Source of the DNA: Chara braunii
Taxonomy: Eukaryota > Streptophyta > Charophyceae > Charales > Characeae
DNA length: 22,679 nt
Assembly: GCA_003427395.1 (NCBI GenBank)
Contig: BFEA01000224.1
Span: 1,361,903-1,384,581, forward strand
Direction: 5' to 3'
A program made the position numbers and the translations under genes. Below are positions 1 through 8,744 of this stretch, one piece after another (position 1 is the first letter of the stretch; the number at the start of each line of letters is the position of its first letter). The notes beneath the pieces are model-generated. The model ran no database searches. It was not told the origin of the DNA and saw only the letters and a list, made by a program, of their open reading frames with translations.

Positions 1-72
<72 letters not shown>
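1..72. repeat. (AG)n microsatellite at the window edge
   Basis: Uninterrupted AG dinucleotide repeat from the first base. It corresponds to the GA tract inside the 3' LTR at 5986-6033, so it is part of the truncated 5' LTR. The true length is unknown because the window starts inside it. Confidence 0.98.
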
Positions 73-75
<3 letters not shown>

Positions 76-282
76 CCATAGCCACTATCTGGTTGAAACC
101 CATTGTGTGTGTGTGTGGCAGAGCTGCTGGAGACAAACATTCTTGCATATTGATAATAATACTCGAGACAACATCTTCAAGGGTTGATTGTATCTTGATT
201 TGGGCTTCTCACGTGTGAGCTCTCATGTGAATGTTCATTGATGTGTGTGAGGTTGAACTTGACAAGTACTTGGCTCATTTCA
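1..282 (+). mobile_element. 5' LTR, 3' portion only
   Basis: Positions 76-282 match the end of the 3' LTR (6097-6317). Shared segments include a short GT run, the block around GACAAACATTCT, a G-rich TTGATTGTAT block and a near-palindrome centred on GAGCTC. The LTR ends with TTTCA, matching the inverted TGAAA at the start of the 3' LTR. Here the near-palindrome begins with CACGTG (a G-box core), where the 3' LTR has CACATG. The rest of this LTR lies left of the window. Confidence 0.85.
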
Positions 283-289
283 GTGGACC

Positions 290-308
290 AGGTATCAGAG
301 CTGGTTCC
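290..308 (+). other. Primer-binding site for initiator Met tRNA
   Basis: GGTATCAGAGC followed by TGGTT matches the complement of the 3' end of plant initiator-Met tRNA (usual PBS TGGTATCAGAGC). It lies 8 nt after the LTR end, a slightly longer gap than usual. It would prime minus-strand DNA synthesis. It also fixes the element's orientation and shows that 283 onward is internal. Confidence 0.85.
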
Positions 309-1333
309 CGCTGCATCCACTTGGAGTTGAGGCGCTGGCAAGGTAGAAGGCCGGCGGGCAAAAAAAAATAAAATAAAATACATTTGGGTTGACCCGCATG
401 TTTGAGGCCCGAAGAAGAAGGCGCATAGCAAGGAGCAAGAGGAGAGATCACCTGCGATCGAGGAGCTTCATCGAAGGAACGTTCATGGAGTGAAGTGCTT
501 CTTTGCCATGGCCCTGTCGTTTATGCAATTGTTGTTTTGTTGTGAATGGTACCTTCCTACATACTTTCCTCGTGACCTCTGCTGCAATCAGGTTTTCTGT
601 TGACGTCATCTGATCGCACTTGGTCTCCTTGCTGTTTTTGAGTCTGCAAGTCTGTGAATGCATGGTCTAGGTCTAGGGTAGCAACTCTGCAGCAGGAGGT
701 ATCCCCTGACCTGGTAGGGGGCACGGCCAATGAGCGGTGGGCGCTCGTAAAACAACCCGGCTATGCGCAATGACAGGTACTGACCGGCGTGCAACCAAAA
801 ACTCTATGGGACGCAGTGAGGAGCTGTAGAGGGCAGTAGGGTTCGCCAGCTGCATAATGCACGAACAGAGTTGGGGTGAAATGTGAAGTCCACCGGTTGA
901 GGACGCCAGGGAGATCCGCCAAGGACCGGTACTGACCGACTGGCCATTCGCTGGTGATAGTTATACCCGAAAACCGCTGCAATCCGTGAGCAATCATTGA
1001 TATCGGTGGGCACGACATCATGTTTGCGTCGTTAAATAATACATGAGGGATGTTAGGAGAGATGTAGTGACAGAAGTGGGAAGGGAATTAGTTGTCAGAC
1101 CCTGATTTAAATTAGGATAAGTGTTGAGGACTGTTAAGTGTTGAGGTGTAGGTCTAAGTGGTGAGGAGGCGGAGTCAACTTACCAGTGTCGACCCTTATG
1201 AATGATTACCCGATGTTTGGATTCTTGGCCGTGTCTGCTATATGGGGCCCCCTCCTTTGTTTCCTCTTTCGACCGGGTTTCGTCCGAACTTTTGGCATGC
1301 ACGTTGTGGGGGGACTACCCAGCCCTGTACTGC
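309..1333 (+). other. Retrotransposon leader, no supported gene
   Basis: Untranslated-looking leader between the primer-binding site and gag. It contains an A-rich stretch at 361-381 and two similar short blocks, GGTACTGACCGGCG near 776 and CGGTACTGACCGAC near 927. Reading frames here are short, lie on the minus strand or have no recognisable content. Leaders of about 1 kb occur in plant gypsy elements, but I see no regulatory motif I can defend. Confidence 0.6.
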
Positions 1334-1339
1334 TGAACA

Positions 1340-2053
1340 GCAGCCCGAATTGACAGGAGGCTGGCGGTGAAGAAGGAGGAGGAGGAGAAAAAGGAGGAGA
1401 AGAGGAAGAAGAAAGAGGAGGAGAAAGAAAGGTTGGAAAAAAAGAGAAGGGGATTGGAGGAGAAGCTAAAAACACTAGAGAAACAGAAACAACAAGTTTT
1501 AGTAGTAGAAGAAGAGGAAGAAGAAGAAGAAGGAGAAGAGGAGGTGAGGTTGGACGACCCCCGGCGTAGGGTTGAAGTAGGTATGATTACTGAAAGGGGA
1601 GAGTCCAGTCAACTGCAATTTTACTCAGTTGACACCCAGACGTGGATGGAGAAGTTTGGATTCAGAAAGGAATGGGAAGAAGAATCAGAAGCTGAGAGGG
1701 CAAAACTTACAGCAAAATTGGGGGCAGCAGAAGACAGTGCAGAGAGAGAGTTGCTGATGCAAGAGAGAGAACATGAACTGCATCGACGGCTCCAGATAAA
1801 GAAAAGGGCGGAGTTGAATGAGAAGAGGAGATTGAAAGTTGAAGGGGAAGAGATTGAACGCCATCTTAGGGAACAGAAGGACCATGAGGGTGAGGGGAAG
1901 GATGACCGCGCCCTTGTGGTCAGTGCCCTGCTACATACTAACCAGGAACTCGCCGCTTTAAACAAATTTGTAGCCCCGACTCGAACAACACAATCACGAG
2001 CTCAAAGGCACTCGGAACAACTACCCAAGTGTCGCTGCCCACCGGATACATGA
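1340..2053 (+). pseudogene. gag N-terminal part, coiled-coil rich
   Basis: Open frame of about 230 codons with no ATG start; an in-frame GTG lies at 1367 and the upstream stop is at 1334. The first ~70 residues are almost all Lys and Glu, then comes a run of eight or more Glu, then heptad-like charged sequence (around RELLMQEREHELHRRL). This is a long coiled coil, a common N-terminal feature of gag proteins in these elements. The DNA is purine-rich (GGAGGAGAA-type), so part of it may have expanded by slippage. The frame ends at TGA 2051-2053, while the reading continues in another frame from about 2058, so a frameshift separates it from the next gag piece. Assignment as gag rests on position between the primer-binding site and the gag core. 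Confidence 0.65.
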
Positions 2054-2057
2054 GCGC

Positions 2058-2534
2058 GTCAAGGGACATGCACACCAATTGGAGGGAATATTCACCTCAC
2101 AATTAATAGACATCATCGCCACGGTGAAGGCAGAAAGTGGATGTGGAGGTGGAAATGGAGGTGACGACGGCGGAGGCCCGAAGGAGGGGGACAAAAAGGT
2201 AGATCCTAATTAGCCGGAAGGAGGAGAAAAGAGAGGGAAGATGAAAGTGAAGCTTCCTTGGATGTATAATGGGAACTTCAAAAAGAAGGAGAACTTTTAC
2301 CAGTGGGAGGCGCATATGAGCACGTGTCTGTATGCACAATTGATTCCATATGGGGACCGTGTCCTGATGGCGAGTTCGTGCCTTGGTGGGGATGCCGCCA
2401 ATTTTGTCATCTCCCTGATGAAGGAAGCAGACTGTTCGTCAACGGTGGAATACTTTTAGCGCACTCGCATAGAGGATTTCTTTAAGGCCCTGAAGGAGAG
2501 GTTTCAAGGACAAGAATCTGGCCCGACGCACTGA
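2058..2534 (+). pseudogene. gag core fragment (capsid-like)
   Basis: Frame 0 reading beginning VKGHAHQLEGIF, then a Gly-rich linker, a stop at 2211, and from 2241 the segment VKLPWMYNGNFKKKENFYQW. This resembles the start of the retrotransposon gag (capsid) domain, in which a PxF/Y-G-N motif is followed by a W. A second in-frame TAG lies at 2457-2459. After it, the readable IEDFFKALKERFQ continues the capsid pattern to a TGA at 2532. The copy is therefore broken by at least three stops. The product would have been the particle-forming capsid in the cytoplasm. Confidence 0.7.
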
Positions 2535-2538
2535 GCAC

Positions 2539-3330
2539 TTGATTCTCAACATAGTCGATCCGAAATGGAAGAGTGTCGCTGTGTTGAAAACCTTCATGGA
2601 TGAATTATTGCAATGTTCCAACCACGGTCGAACCCCCACTCAGATTTTGAATAACTTCGTGAGAGCGATGCCTGATCCCCTGAGGACTACTCTGTACCCC
2701 CGTACAAAAGAGGACAGCATGACTTAGGAGAAATTTAGTAAGATCGTCGTAGAGCAGGCCGGCTTTCTAATGGAGGTCAATCACTGTCATTACTGGAAGG
2801 ACCTGCAGAAAGGAGATCGATGGAAGAATACAACTATAACAGGTAGTATCGAAGGGAAGGACAACCTTCTAGTCACATTTGAGGGAGGAGGAGTCGAGGC
2901 ACTACTCTACGAAAACATCGACTTCGGACTGGAAGAGCCCAACAACAACCAAGTAGCCCATGGAGGGACTCTTCGGCTGCGGCAGCCCACGGGGGAGGGC
3001 AACAGAGGAGGTCGAGGACGAGGTAGAGGGAGAGGACGTAACACCCAGGGGAAGAGTAGCAAAGATAGCTATTACGTGGGAGGTAGGGGTTATGGTTCCC
3101 CACAAGGTGGACACAGCTCTCCCGCCACAGAAGGGCGGGGCAGAAGGTGCAGGTCATGGCTAGCGCATCCAGGGCTTGTTAAAGATGAGCCTTCGAAAAA
3201 GGTGGGTATCGAACAATCGGTGTGGCAGAAAACTTGAAGGCTTAACGCTGATCAACGCTTAAAATGTGGTGATCCTAACCAGATTAGTTGTTTCTGTCCT
3301 GATTACCACCACCCAAAAGGGGACAGTTAG
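2539..3330 (+). pseudogene. gag C-terminal fragment with RG-rich tail and broken zinc knuckle
   Basis: Continues gag in frame 1, shifted from the preceding piece. LKTFMDELLQC and ILNNFVRAMPDPLRTTLYP look like the end of the capsid domain. A TAG at 2725-2727 breaks it. A Gly-Arg-rich segment follows (about 2995-3060), typical of nucleic-acid-binding gag tails. After a TGA at 3235-3237 the frame reads LKCGDPNQISCFCPDYHH, a recognisable but damaged CCHC zinc knuckle (the usual spacing Cx2Cx4Hx4C is not kept). The frame stops at 3330. Confidence 0.7.
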
Positions 3331-3461
3331 TAGGAGTCGCAGTTGCTCCTGCTTGGCCTTCAAACATAGACAAGCAGATAAGAGCGCGCGCTGAGCAGGT
3401 ACCCTCCCGTCTGAAGGCCCCTACGGCAGAGACTGGCGCAGGTCCCCACCCAGTTAGTTGT

Positions 3462-3952
3462 TTGGAGACTTGTGCTAGGGTCTCTCTGGGTGGTTCCCTC
3501 ACAAGCATCGGTGATGAACCGATCACTCCTCGCCAAGCTTTGACCAAAATGAAGAAAACGAGCGAAGGGCAGCTAATATTAGCAGACGTAGAGATAAGTA
3601 CAGTAGGCGTGTTAGTTGATAGTGGATCTACACGTAGTTACGAAAGGGACTGTAGAAGATGCACTCCGGCATTAAGGTTTTGAAGTTGAAAAAGCCGGTT
3701 GTGAGCAGGCTGGCAGACAACCACGAAATAAGAGTCGAAGAGTACGTCGAAGGTGTAAGGGCATACTTTTTGTTGGAGGGGGGGAACAAGGTAGAGAAAG
3801 TTTTGCACTCCATAACCCTCTTCGTGGAGGACAGCCTACCTTTCAACTTGATCCTAGGGATGGATTGGGGAGAGGCCACGAGGGCTGACGTGAAGATGAG
3901 CGAGCATGAATGTTCGTTGCCCAGCTCTAAAAGAGGCAAAAAGAAAATGTAG
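3462..3952 (+). pseudogene. Aspartic protease fragment
   Basis: Two pieces in different frames. The first (3462-3683) contains VLVDSGSTRSY, the DSG catalytic loop of retropepsin-type proteases after a hydrophobic strand. The second (3659-3952) contains LILGMDWGEATRADV, the usual ILGMDW block near the end of gypsy proteases, then a Lys-rich end and a TAG. A frameshift near 3650-3680 separates them. An intact enzyme would cleave the gag-pol polyprotein. As it stands it cannot make a complete protease. Confidence 0.8.
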
Positions 3953-3985
3953 TCAGGAGTAGAGTTCAGTCTGTCCCTTTGCTGT

Positions 3986-4252
3986 ATGAGTGCCCCTGCA
4001 TTCACCACGCACCTTGTCAAGGCCGATTTTGTTGACCAAGTCTTCATAGCGTATGTTAGACCGGTTAGTGAGGGCCAGAAGGAGGAGGAGCCAACACCAC
4101 CCGCAGTCGAAAAATTGCTGAAAGAGTTCGATGATGTAGGAGAAACCCCGACAGTAGTAATGGAAATGGAAATCAAGCACCGGATAGAGATAGAGCCCGG
4201 TAGCAAGACTCCCAAGGGCACCATTCACATTGACCGAATGGTGGTCGTTCTT
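3986..4252 (+). pseudogene. Protease-RT linker and start of reverse transcriptase
   Basis: Same frame as the second protease piece, after a stop at 3950-3952. It reads LLKEFDDVGETP, then IKHRIEIEPGSKTPKGTI, the conserved stretch just before the RT fingers in gypsy elements. After PKGTIH the homology ends, and within about 50 bases the next recognisable block (RNase H) begins. The RT palm with its catalytic YxDD motif, roughly 200 or more residues, is missing. Confidence 0.75.
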
Positions 4253-4289
4253 AGGATTAGCCAATTACTATTGAAAGTTCGTACGGAAC

Positions 4290-4940
4290 TTCACAATGAT
4301 CCCTGCACCACTGCGCAAACTGCTGAGGAAGGAAACAATTTGGAATTGGGACAAAGATTGTACCTCAGCCTTCAAGAAATTGAAGAACACATTGATTGAG
4401 TACCCGGTTTTGAAAGTTGCAGACCCATCACTGCCGTTCATTGTCACGACAGACGCAAGCCAGTATGGAATTGGCACCGTATTCCAGCAGAACGACGGAG
4501 AGGGGTACAGGCCCGTAGAGTTCATGTCTTGTAGGTTACCTAGTGAGAAGGTCGCTGCGTCGACGTACGAACACGAGCTGTTCGCCTTGAGAGAATCACT
4601 GAACCACTTACAGCACTATCTCCTAGGAAGACATTTTAAAGTCTACTTTGACCATAAGACCCTATGCTGGTTGAAAACCCAGACCCAGACGACCCCTAAG
4701 TTGAGTAGGTGGGATGGGGAGATAGATCAGTTTGACTTCGCGTTAAAACCAGTCAAGGACAAATACAACATCGTCGCTGACACACTGAGTAGACGTGCCA
4801 ATTTCTTCGGTACCATTGTGACCTACCTCGATGCAGGCGCCGAGCTACAGCAGCCGATCAAAGCTGCATATGTTGACGATCCTGTTTACAGTGAGCGGAT
4901 TAGAAGGGTGCGGACTACACCGCACGGGGTCCGTTCCTGA
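4290..4940 (+). pseudogene. RNase H domain, best preserved pol segment
   Basis: Open for about 215 codons from 4296. It starts with APLRKLLRKE and WNWDKDCTSAFKKLK, the connection from RT thumb to RNase H. Then come FIVTTDASQYGIG, TYEHELFAL, FKVYFDHKTL and NIVADTLSRR. The four expected acidic residues (TDAS, YEHE, FDH, VAD) are all present, so the RNase H fold could be intact. Normally this domain removes the RNA strand during reverse transcription. The tail after LSRR becomes unlike integrase within about 40 codons and stops at 4938-4940. The neighbouring RT core and integrase core are gone, so this is an isolated domain. Confidence 0.85.
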
Positions 4941-5358
4941 CGAAGGGATCTCGCAGAAACTGTTACTGGCATATACGGGACCATGGCAAGTCTTAGATGT
5001 CAAAGGAGAGGCAGATGGTCCGTCCTACACTATCGAGATTCCGCCCCACCTGCACATATACCCAATATCCCACGCATGTAACTTGCTTCCCTGTATTTCG
5101 AACGACCAGTTTCCCTCCCAACGTTCCATGATTCCACCAGATATGGACAGAGATTATGATGTAGACTGAATAGTGGCCGAAGATACTTTCCGCACAGGTC
5201 GCAGAGAAAGGCCACAGCGGCAATATAAGGTCAGGTTTGCCTACCAGGAGCCCAGCGAAGACCACTGGTTCCCCAGGGAAGAACTGATACAGACGGCCCC
5301 TCATATTGTCTCCTTCTATAAGAGGGCCCGGAGAGGAATGAATGCGTATGATAGATAA
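4927..5358 (+). pseudogene. Integrase C-terminal tail plus chromodomain-like end
   Basis: Frame 1, shifted from the RNase H frame. KLLLAYTGPWQVLDV, SYTIEIPPHLHIYPISHACNL and YDVD match the small barrel that follows the catalytic core of gypsy integrases (GPF..VL, H..FH). After a TGA at 5167-5169 the same frame continues through RPQRQYKVRFAYQEP and EDHWFPREEL to a stop at 5356-5358. The W-FP and EL pattern is that of a diverged chromodomain, which in chromoviruses steers insertion toward chromatin marks. The zinc-binding and DDE catalytic parts of integrase are absent upstream, which implies an internal deletion. Confidence 0.8.
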
Positions 5359-5381
5359 AGATGAGATTTTTCTCGGAGGAC

Positions 5382-5403
5382 CTCAAAATTAGGCCGGGGG
5401 GAG
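5382..5403 (+). other. Polypurine tract
   Basis: CAAAATTAGGCCGGGGGGAG directly abuts the TG that starts the 3' LTR. It would prime plus-strand synthesis. The very similar CAAAATCTTAAGGGGGGAA at 15862 lies after the second element's gag. Confidence 0.75.
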
Positions 5404-5982
5404 TGAAAGGATTCACGCTGCAGACACCCCAGTCCCTGTCCTAGAGTCCCAAAGTGTCCAAGTCCCAGGCTGTCCCAGTAGGATAGGGCATAGGGTCTGT
5501 AGTCCAAAGCGTTGTAGGTTGGAAGGTGTCGGTACCGAAAAGTCCTAGGTCGGTAGAAGTCCGTCCGGTACCCGACAAGAAAAGTCCAGAAGAGTCCAGT
5601 CCAGGCCGACTGTCTGAAGTCCAATTTGCAGCATGTCCCAGGAAAGTCCGGAAGGTACCGGACCAACATTATAATGTTTGCAGCAGACAGGCCGCGACCG
5701 ACCAGTACCAGTCTGAAGCAGGCCAGCCAAGCCAAGCAAAGCCAGGCCAAGTCTTATATTTAGCTGCTTCAGTGCAGCGGCTCATCACTTGTTCAGTTGT
5801 GAGATGCGGATTCTGAAGCGCTGCTGCTGCTTGTGCGTTAAGGCAACTTGGGCACTGTGTGCCTGAAGAAGAAGAGGGCTTGTGAGATACTCCATAGCTA
5901 GGCTAGAGGTAGTGCAGGAGGTGGGTGGCCATAGCCGCCAAGGTGGAGCTTACCCGGGTACCCAGGGTGAAGATCTAGGGGG

Positions 5983-6034
<52 letters not shown>

Positions 6035-6317
6035 CAGAGCGAGTCAAGTCAAAGAGAGAAGCAAGACTAAGAGAGAGCGAGAGAAAGAGGAGAGAACCCA
6101 TAGCTGCTATCTGGTTGAGACCCATTGTGTGTGTGTGTGTGCGGCAGAGCCGCTGGCGACAAACATTCTGGTATGTTGATAATAATATTGGAGACAAGTT
6201 CAGACAACATCTTCAAGGGTTGATTGTATTTCGATTTGGGCTTCTCACATGTGAGCTCTCATGTGAATGTTCATTGATGTATGCGAGGTTGAACTCTACA
6301 AGAATTGGCTCATTTCA
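5404..6317 (+). mobile_element. 3' LTR, complete, 914 bp
   Basis: Begins TGAAA right after the polypurine tract and ends TTTCA, a perfect 5-bp terminal inversion of the canonical TG...CA type. The first 250 bp (U3) hold 11 copies of AGTCC. A TATA-like TTATATTTA lies at 5754-5762, after a CCAAG-rich run (5726-5750), and could be the element promoter. A GA microsatellite occupies 5986-6033. The last 220 bp match the start of the window. The base after the LTR begins unrelated sequence (GTTGGCGC). Confidence 0.85.
5986..6033. repeat. (GA)n microsatellite in the 3' LTR
   Basis: 48 bp of GA repeat followed by degenerate GAGCGA/AAGAGAG sequence to about 6094. It is the counterpart of the repeat at 1-72. 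Confidence 0.97.
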
Positions 6318-6364
6318 GTTGGCGCAGAAGGGGGATTTGTCATTGGTCTTTTGTTGGTGTACAT

Positions 6365-6434
6365 CTTCTTCTTCTTCTTCTTCTTCTTCTTCTTCTTCTT
6401 CTTCTTCTTCTTCTTCTTCTTCGTCTTCTTCTTT
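6365..6434. repeat. (CTT)n microsatellite
   Basis: About 70 bp of CTT trinucleotide with a single interruption (TCG) near 6421. It produces long Ser, Phe or Leu runs in the three plus frames, which are not evidence of a gene. Confidence 0.97.
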
Positions 6435-7040
6435 ACCTCTCTCTCCTCTCAACTTCATTCACATCTGTTGCAATCGGACGACATTGTACTTTCTTGTGAA
6501 TTTGCACTTCAAAATTGGCCACAATTGTAACAAAACAAAAAAGAAAACATACAAAATGGAGGGAAAAAGGCCCAGAAGGTCATCATCATCATTGTGCATT
6601 CTCCACTGACTCTACAGCCTCTTCTTTTTGAAACCCCCCACGGCTGCAATATTGCTGATGTGGAATGCCTGCCCTACCTGTCATGATGTTTGACAATTTT
6701 CCATATCTCGAAAGTTCAAAACCACGTGTGTGACGAGGCAGAGGCAGAGCAGCGAGGCTGGTAGAGAGAGGGAGTGTGAGAGCACACACACACGCTCACT
6801 CAACTCGACGCAGACTCGACACGACTCGACGGACGGAGACACAAAGTGGCGAAGTCGCAAAGTCGCAGTCTTGAATTCCCGAACACAATGTCGAAGCAAA
6901 GTCACACTGAACACAAGCACTGAGGCTGAAAACTTGGTGCCTGTACTGGGCTTGAGTCCGGACATAAGTACCGGACTCAAGTACAGTCCTGAGGGTGAAG
7001 TGCAAATGCCTCACGGCCAGTACTGAAAATCGAAAGTCTG
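6435..7040. other. Region without supported genes
   Basis: A/C-rich flank, then a stretch rich in CTCGACG/ACTCGAC motifs (6800-6840). One clear hairpin has CTTGAGTCCGG at 6951-6961 and CCGGACTCAAG at 6971-6981, with a 9-nt loop. The plus-strand frame at 6730-7026 crosses this repeat material and has no recognisable domain. Confidence 0.6.
6951..6981. repeat. Perfect 11-bp inverted repeat, 9-nt loop
   Basis: CTTGAGTCCGG and its exact reverse complement flank ACATAAGTA. Outer bases CTGTA (6941-6945) and TACAG (6982-6986) could extend the stem with an asymmetric bulge. Function unknown. Confidence 0.8.
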
Positions 7041-7045
7041 AGAGT

Positions 7046-7144
7046 GGGCGCCAGAATATCGGATGGCACCAAGTGTTCGAAATCTGAAGGATTTTGAAAA
7101 CGGGCACCAGAATGCAGATGGCGCCAACTGTCTGAAATCAGAAG
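7046..7144. repeat. Diverged tandem duplication, period 56 bp
   Basis: Unit 1 (7046-7089) and unit 2 (7102-7144) share GGGCxCCAGAAT, GATGGCxCCAA and CTGAAATC/GAAATCTGAAG. One GGCGCC/GGCACC box in each unit is swapped between the two. The units lie just beside the possible SINE head. Confidence 0.75.
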
Positions 7145-7194
7145 AGCAAAAACAAAACAAAAAAAAGAATAAATACAGCAAGCTGGTGGGTGGT

Positions 7195-7265
7195 AACCCG
7201 CAGACCAGGGATCGAGCCCTGGCGGAGTCCGTAACACTGTGCCTTCTCAACTTGAGCTCACCACT
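7195..7265 (-). mobile_element. Possible tRNA-derived SINE head
   Basis: On the minus strand an A-box-like TGAGCTCAAGTTGAG (about 7262-7246) is followed, about 30 nt on, by a B-box-like GGCTCGATCCC (7219-7209) inside a CCAGGG/CCCTGG stem. This is the layout of an internal RNA polymerase III promoter in tRNA-derived SINEs. Downstream on that strand comes a T-rich stretch (7150-7175 on plus is A-rich). No anticodon arm or full cloverleaf can be drawn, so a real tRNA gene is unlikely. The similarity may be partly chance. Confidence 0.35.
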
Positions 7266-7669
7266 TCCGATCCCCGATGGACATTCGGATAGAGCCTGCT
7301 TTGGGGTCCAAACTGGCTGGCTGCATTGTCTCTCTGATCCACCTCCCATGACAATGTGGAATGCCAGAATCGCTTGTCATCCTGTTTGGACAGTTTGCCG
7401 TTCTGTCCGAACACCATCACTGCTCAACTCAAATTCACTAATGCCCAACTCAGACAGACATCCTGACAACCCTCCTTCCAGGTACAGAATGGATGCCCGT
7501 CTGCATCATCTCGCGTGATGCCTCCAGCTGGTCCCCACTGATTCCCCATATCTTCCGACTCAGCCACTCCACTGATTGCACATCTCTCCACTCAGGGTGA
7601 CTCCGCCACTCACTCGCGCCGATTCCAGAGCTTTCCACTCAACCACTTCGAGAAAATAAAGCTGACTAC

Positions 7670-7765
7670 ATGGATATCAAGTTATCAACATCTCATTGAA
7701 ACCTCAGAGACCCAAATGCGTGGGTCTCTGAGGTTTCAATGAGATGTTGATAACTTGATATCCAT
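7670..7765. repeat. Perfect 45-bp inverted repeat with 6-nt loop
   Basis: Left arm 7670-7714 and right arm 7721-7765 are exact reverse complements, separated by AATGCG. The arms start ATGGATATCAAG and end AGAGACCCA. No mismatch occurs over 45 bp. Flanking bases do not extend the pairing. If transcribed it would fold into a perfect dsRNA stem. Plant miRNA precursors normally carry mismatches and longer loops, so a young fold-back duplication, a small-RNA hairpin locus or a sequencing or assembly artefact are all possible. Confidence 0.97.
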
Positions 7766-8365
7766 TATGCACTCAGCCTTGTTTCTTCACATAAAAGGAT
7801 ACATCATGCACCGTCCTGGCATTTGTGCTCCTCTCTGCAAGCTCCATGACAAACAGTGTTCTTTCTGCGCGTCGATATCACTGACAGTGGCAACAAACTT
7901 GTCACTGTGGAAGATGTTTTCCTCACTTGATGGCATGGCTGCCTTGATAGATTAGCACAAGTGTGAAGAGTTGCAAGGAAGGAAGCAGACGTGCCATGGC
8001 ACGACTCAACTACTTTCTACGTTCATTCAAGATGATTCAACTGATTTCACTTCTTCACACTTTCATTTGTCACGTGCTTGGAAACCAGACATGTCCATTT
8101 GGCATAGGCTCGTAATTTTATAAACCATAGAGTTCATTTGTAGCAACTGCCAACACAGATAGACAAGAAGGGCGAGGGAGGAGGAGGGGTGGGTGGAGCG
8201 CATGACCTTTTCAACCTGTGCACGATGATCTGGGGCTTCAGCGCGGTGTTACCAAACGCCCGCATCCTTGCAGCCTTTGACTTGTTTGGAATGAAAAGCA
8301 GCGCCTTGCAGAAAACCACCAACAATTATACGTCAATTAATAATACTCCCATCTCCACACCAGGT
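7766..8365. other. Region without supported genes
   Basis: No recognisable protein. Contains a 14-bp palindrome CGTGCCATGGCACG (7990-8003), an inverted pair AAGTGTGAAGA/TCTTCACACTT at about 7958 and 8048, and a G-rich GGAGGAGGGGTGGGTGG run at about 8178-8196. Short frames on both strands (around 8134-8389) show no motif I know. Confidence 0.55.
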
Positions 8366-8367
8366 CC

Positions 8368-8394
8368 TCCCCTTACATCCAACTTGTAAGGGGA
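8368..8394. repeat. 9-bp hairpin
   Basis: TCCCCTTAC (8368-8376) and GTAAGGGGA (8386-8394) with a 9-nt loop. No T-run follows, so it is not a terminator-like element. Confidence 0.75.
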
Positions 8395-8598
8395 TGGCAC
8401 GAGGAGGGTAATCGTGGTAGCGCCATTGGGTACAAGGGAGGTGAATGTCAGAGGTGTCTGGGTACCAATAGGAGTCGACCGACCTCAACTACTCGCGGGT
8501 AGCCAAGGGTTCCCCTCATGATCGGTACCCTCCTTACGGCCAAATTTTGGTCCTTTGAACTGTTCTTATGTACCTGCTATTCGGCCAGGCTTGCCAGC

Positions 8599-8673
8599 GA
8601 TGAGCAACTGGACTGACGCCCTGCAAAATAGAAGGGGCACCTGACCGTGTGTGGGTCTTTCTGGAAAAAAAAA
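8599..8673 (+). mobile_element. Retroposon-like 3' end, copy 1
   Basis: GATGAGCAACTGGACTGACG, then GCCC...AATAGAAGGGGC forming a small stem, then sequence ending in an A-run (8665-8673). The same arrangement recurs at 20931-21000. A conserved 3' stem-loop followed by an A-rich tail is typical of SINE or LINE 3' ends. Upstream homology between the copies is not visible to me, so the full length is unknown. Confidence 0.5.
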
Positions 8674-8744
8674 CACACTTCCATGGACATATACTATCAG
8701 GCTTCCACTAGTCATATAGGAACTACTACTAAGTAGTCCTTACC

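Larger units (their letters stand above)
1..6317 (+). mobile_element. Decayed Ty3/gypsy chromovirus-like LTR retrotransposon, 5'-truncated by the window edge
   Basis: Seen: a direct repeat (76-282 against about 6097-6317) flanks an interior with a tRNA-iMet-type primer-binding site, gag, protease, RT start, RNase H, integrase tail, chromodomain-like end and polypurine tract, all on the plus strand. The protease-RT-RNase H-integrase order and the chromodomain-like C-terminus are those of Ty3/gypsy chromoviruses. The interior carries many stops and frameshifts. The RT core (about 4250-4290) and the integrase zinc-finger and catalytic core (about 4860-4930) are absent, so the copy cannot move by itself. 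The two LTRs differ by scattered substitutions and an 11-nt length change near 6190, so insertion is not very recent. The target-site duplication cannot be checked because the left flank is outside the window. Confidence 0.9.

Noticed and set aside
278-284. TTTCAG as a splice acceptor in a host gene
   Set aside because: The same bases occur at the end of the 3' LTR, and a primer-binding site follows, so an LTR end explains them better.
3628-4224. 198-codon minus-strand frame
   Set aside because: Antisense shadow of the protease-RT linker on plus, which carries the recognisable motifs.
5898-6197. Minus-strand frame with alternating Leu-Ser
   Set aside because: Translation of the GA microsatellite in the LTR.
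6319-6340. TTGGCGCAGAAGG after the 3' LTR as a second primer-binding site (tandem LTR element)
   Set aside because: It resembles some TGGCGC-type primer sites, but the tRNA end it implies does not have standard spacing and no gag follows.
6115-6609. Three overlapping plus-strand frames with Ser, Phe or Leu runs
   Set aside because: All are produced by the CTT microsatellite being open in every frame. The first also starts inside the LTR.
7195-7265. A true tRNA gene
   Set aside because: Only A- and B-box-like words. No acceptor stem or anticodon arm can be formed.
7063-7518. 151-codon plus-strand frame
   Set aside because: Overlaps the 56-bp duplication, an A-rich run and the SINE-like boxes. 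No motif, and composition is unlike the WD40 gene.
8134-8389. Small frames on both strands near 8.2 kb
   Set aside because: Mutually overlapping 60-residue frames without motifs. No support for either.
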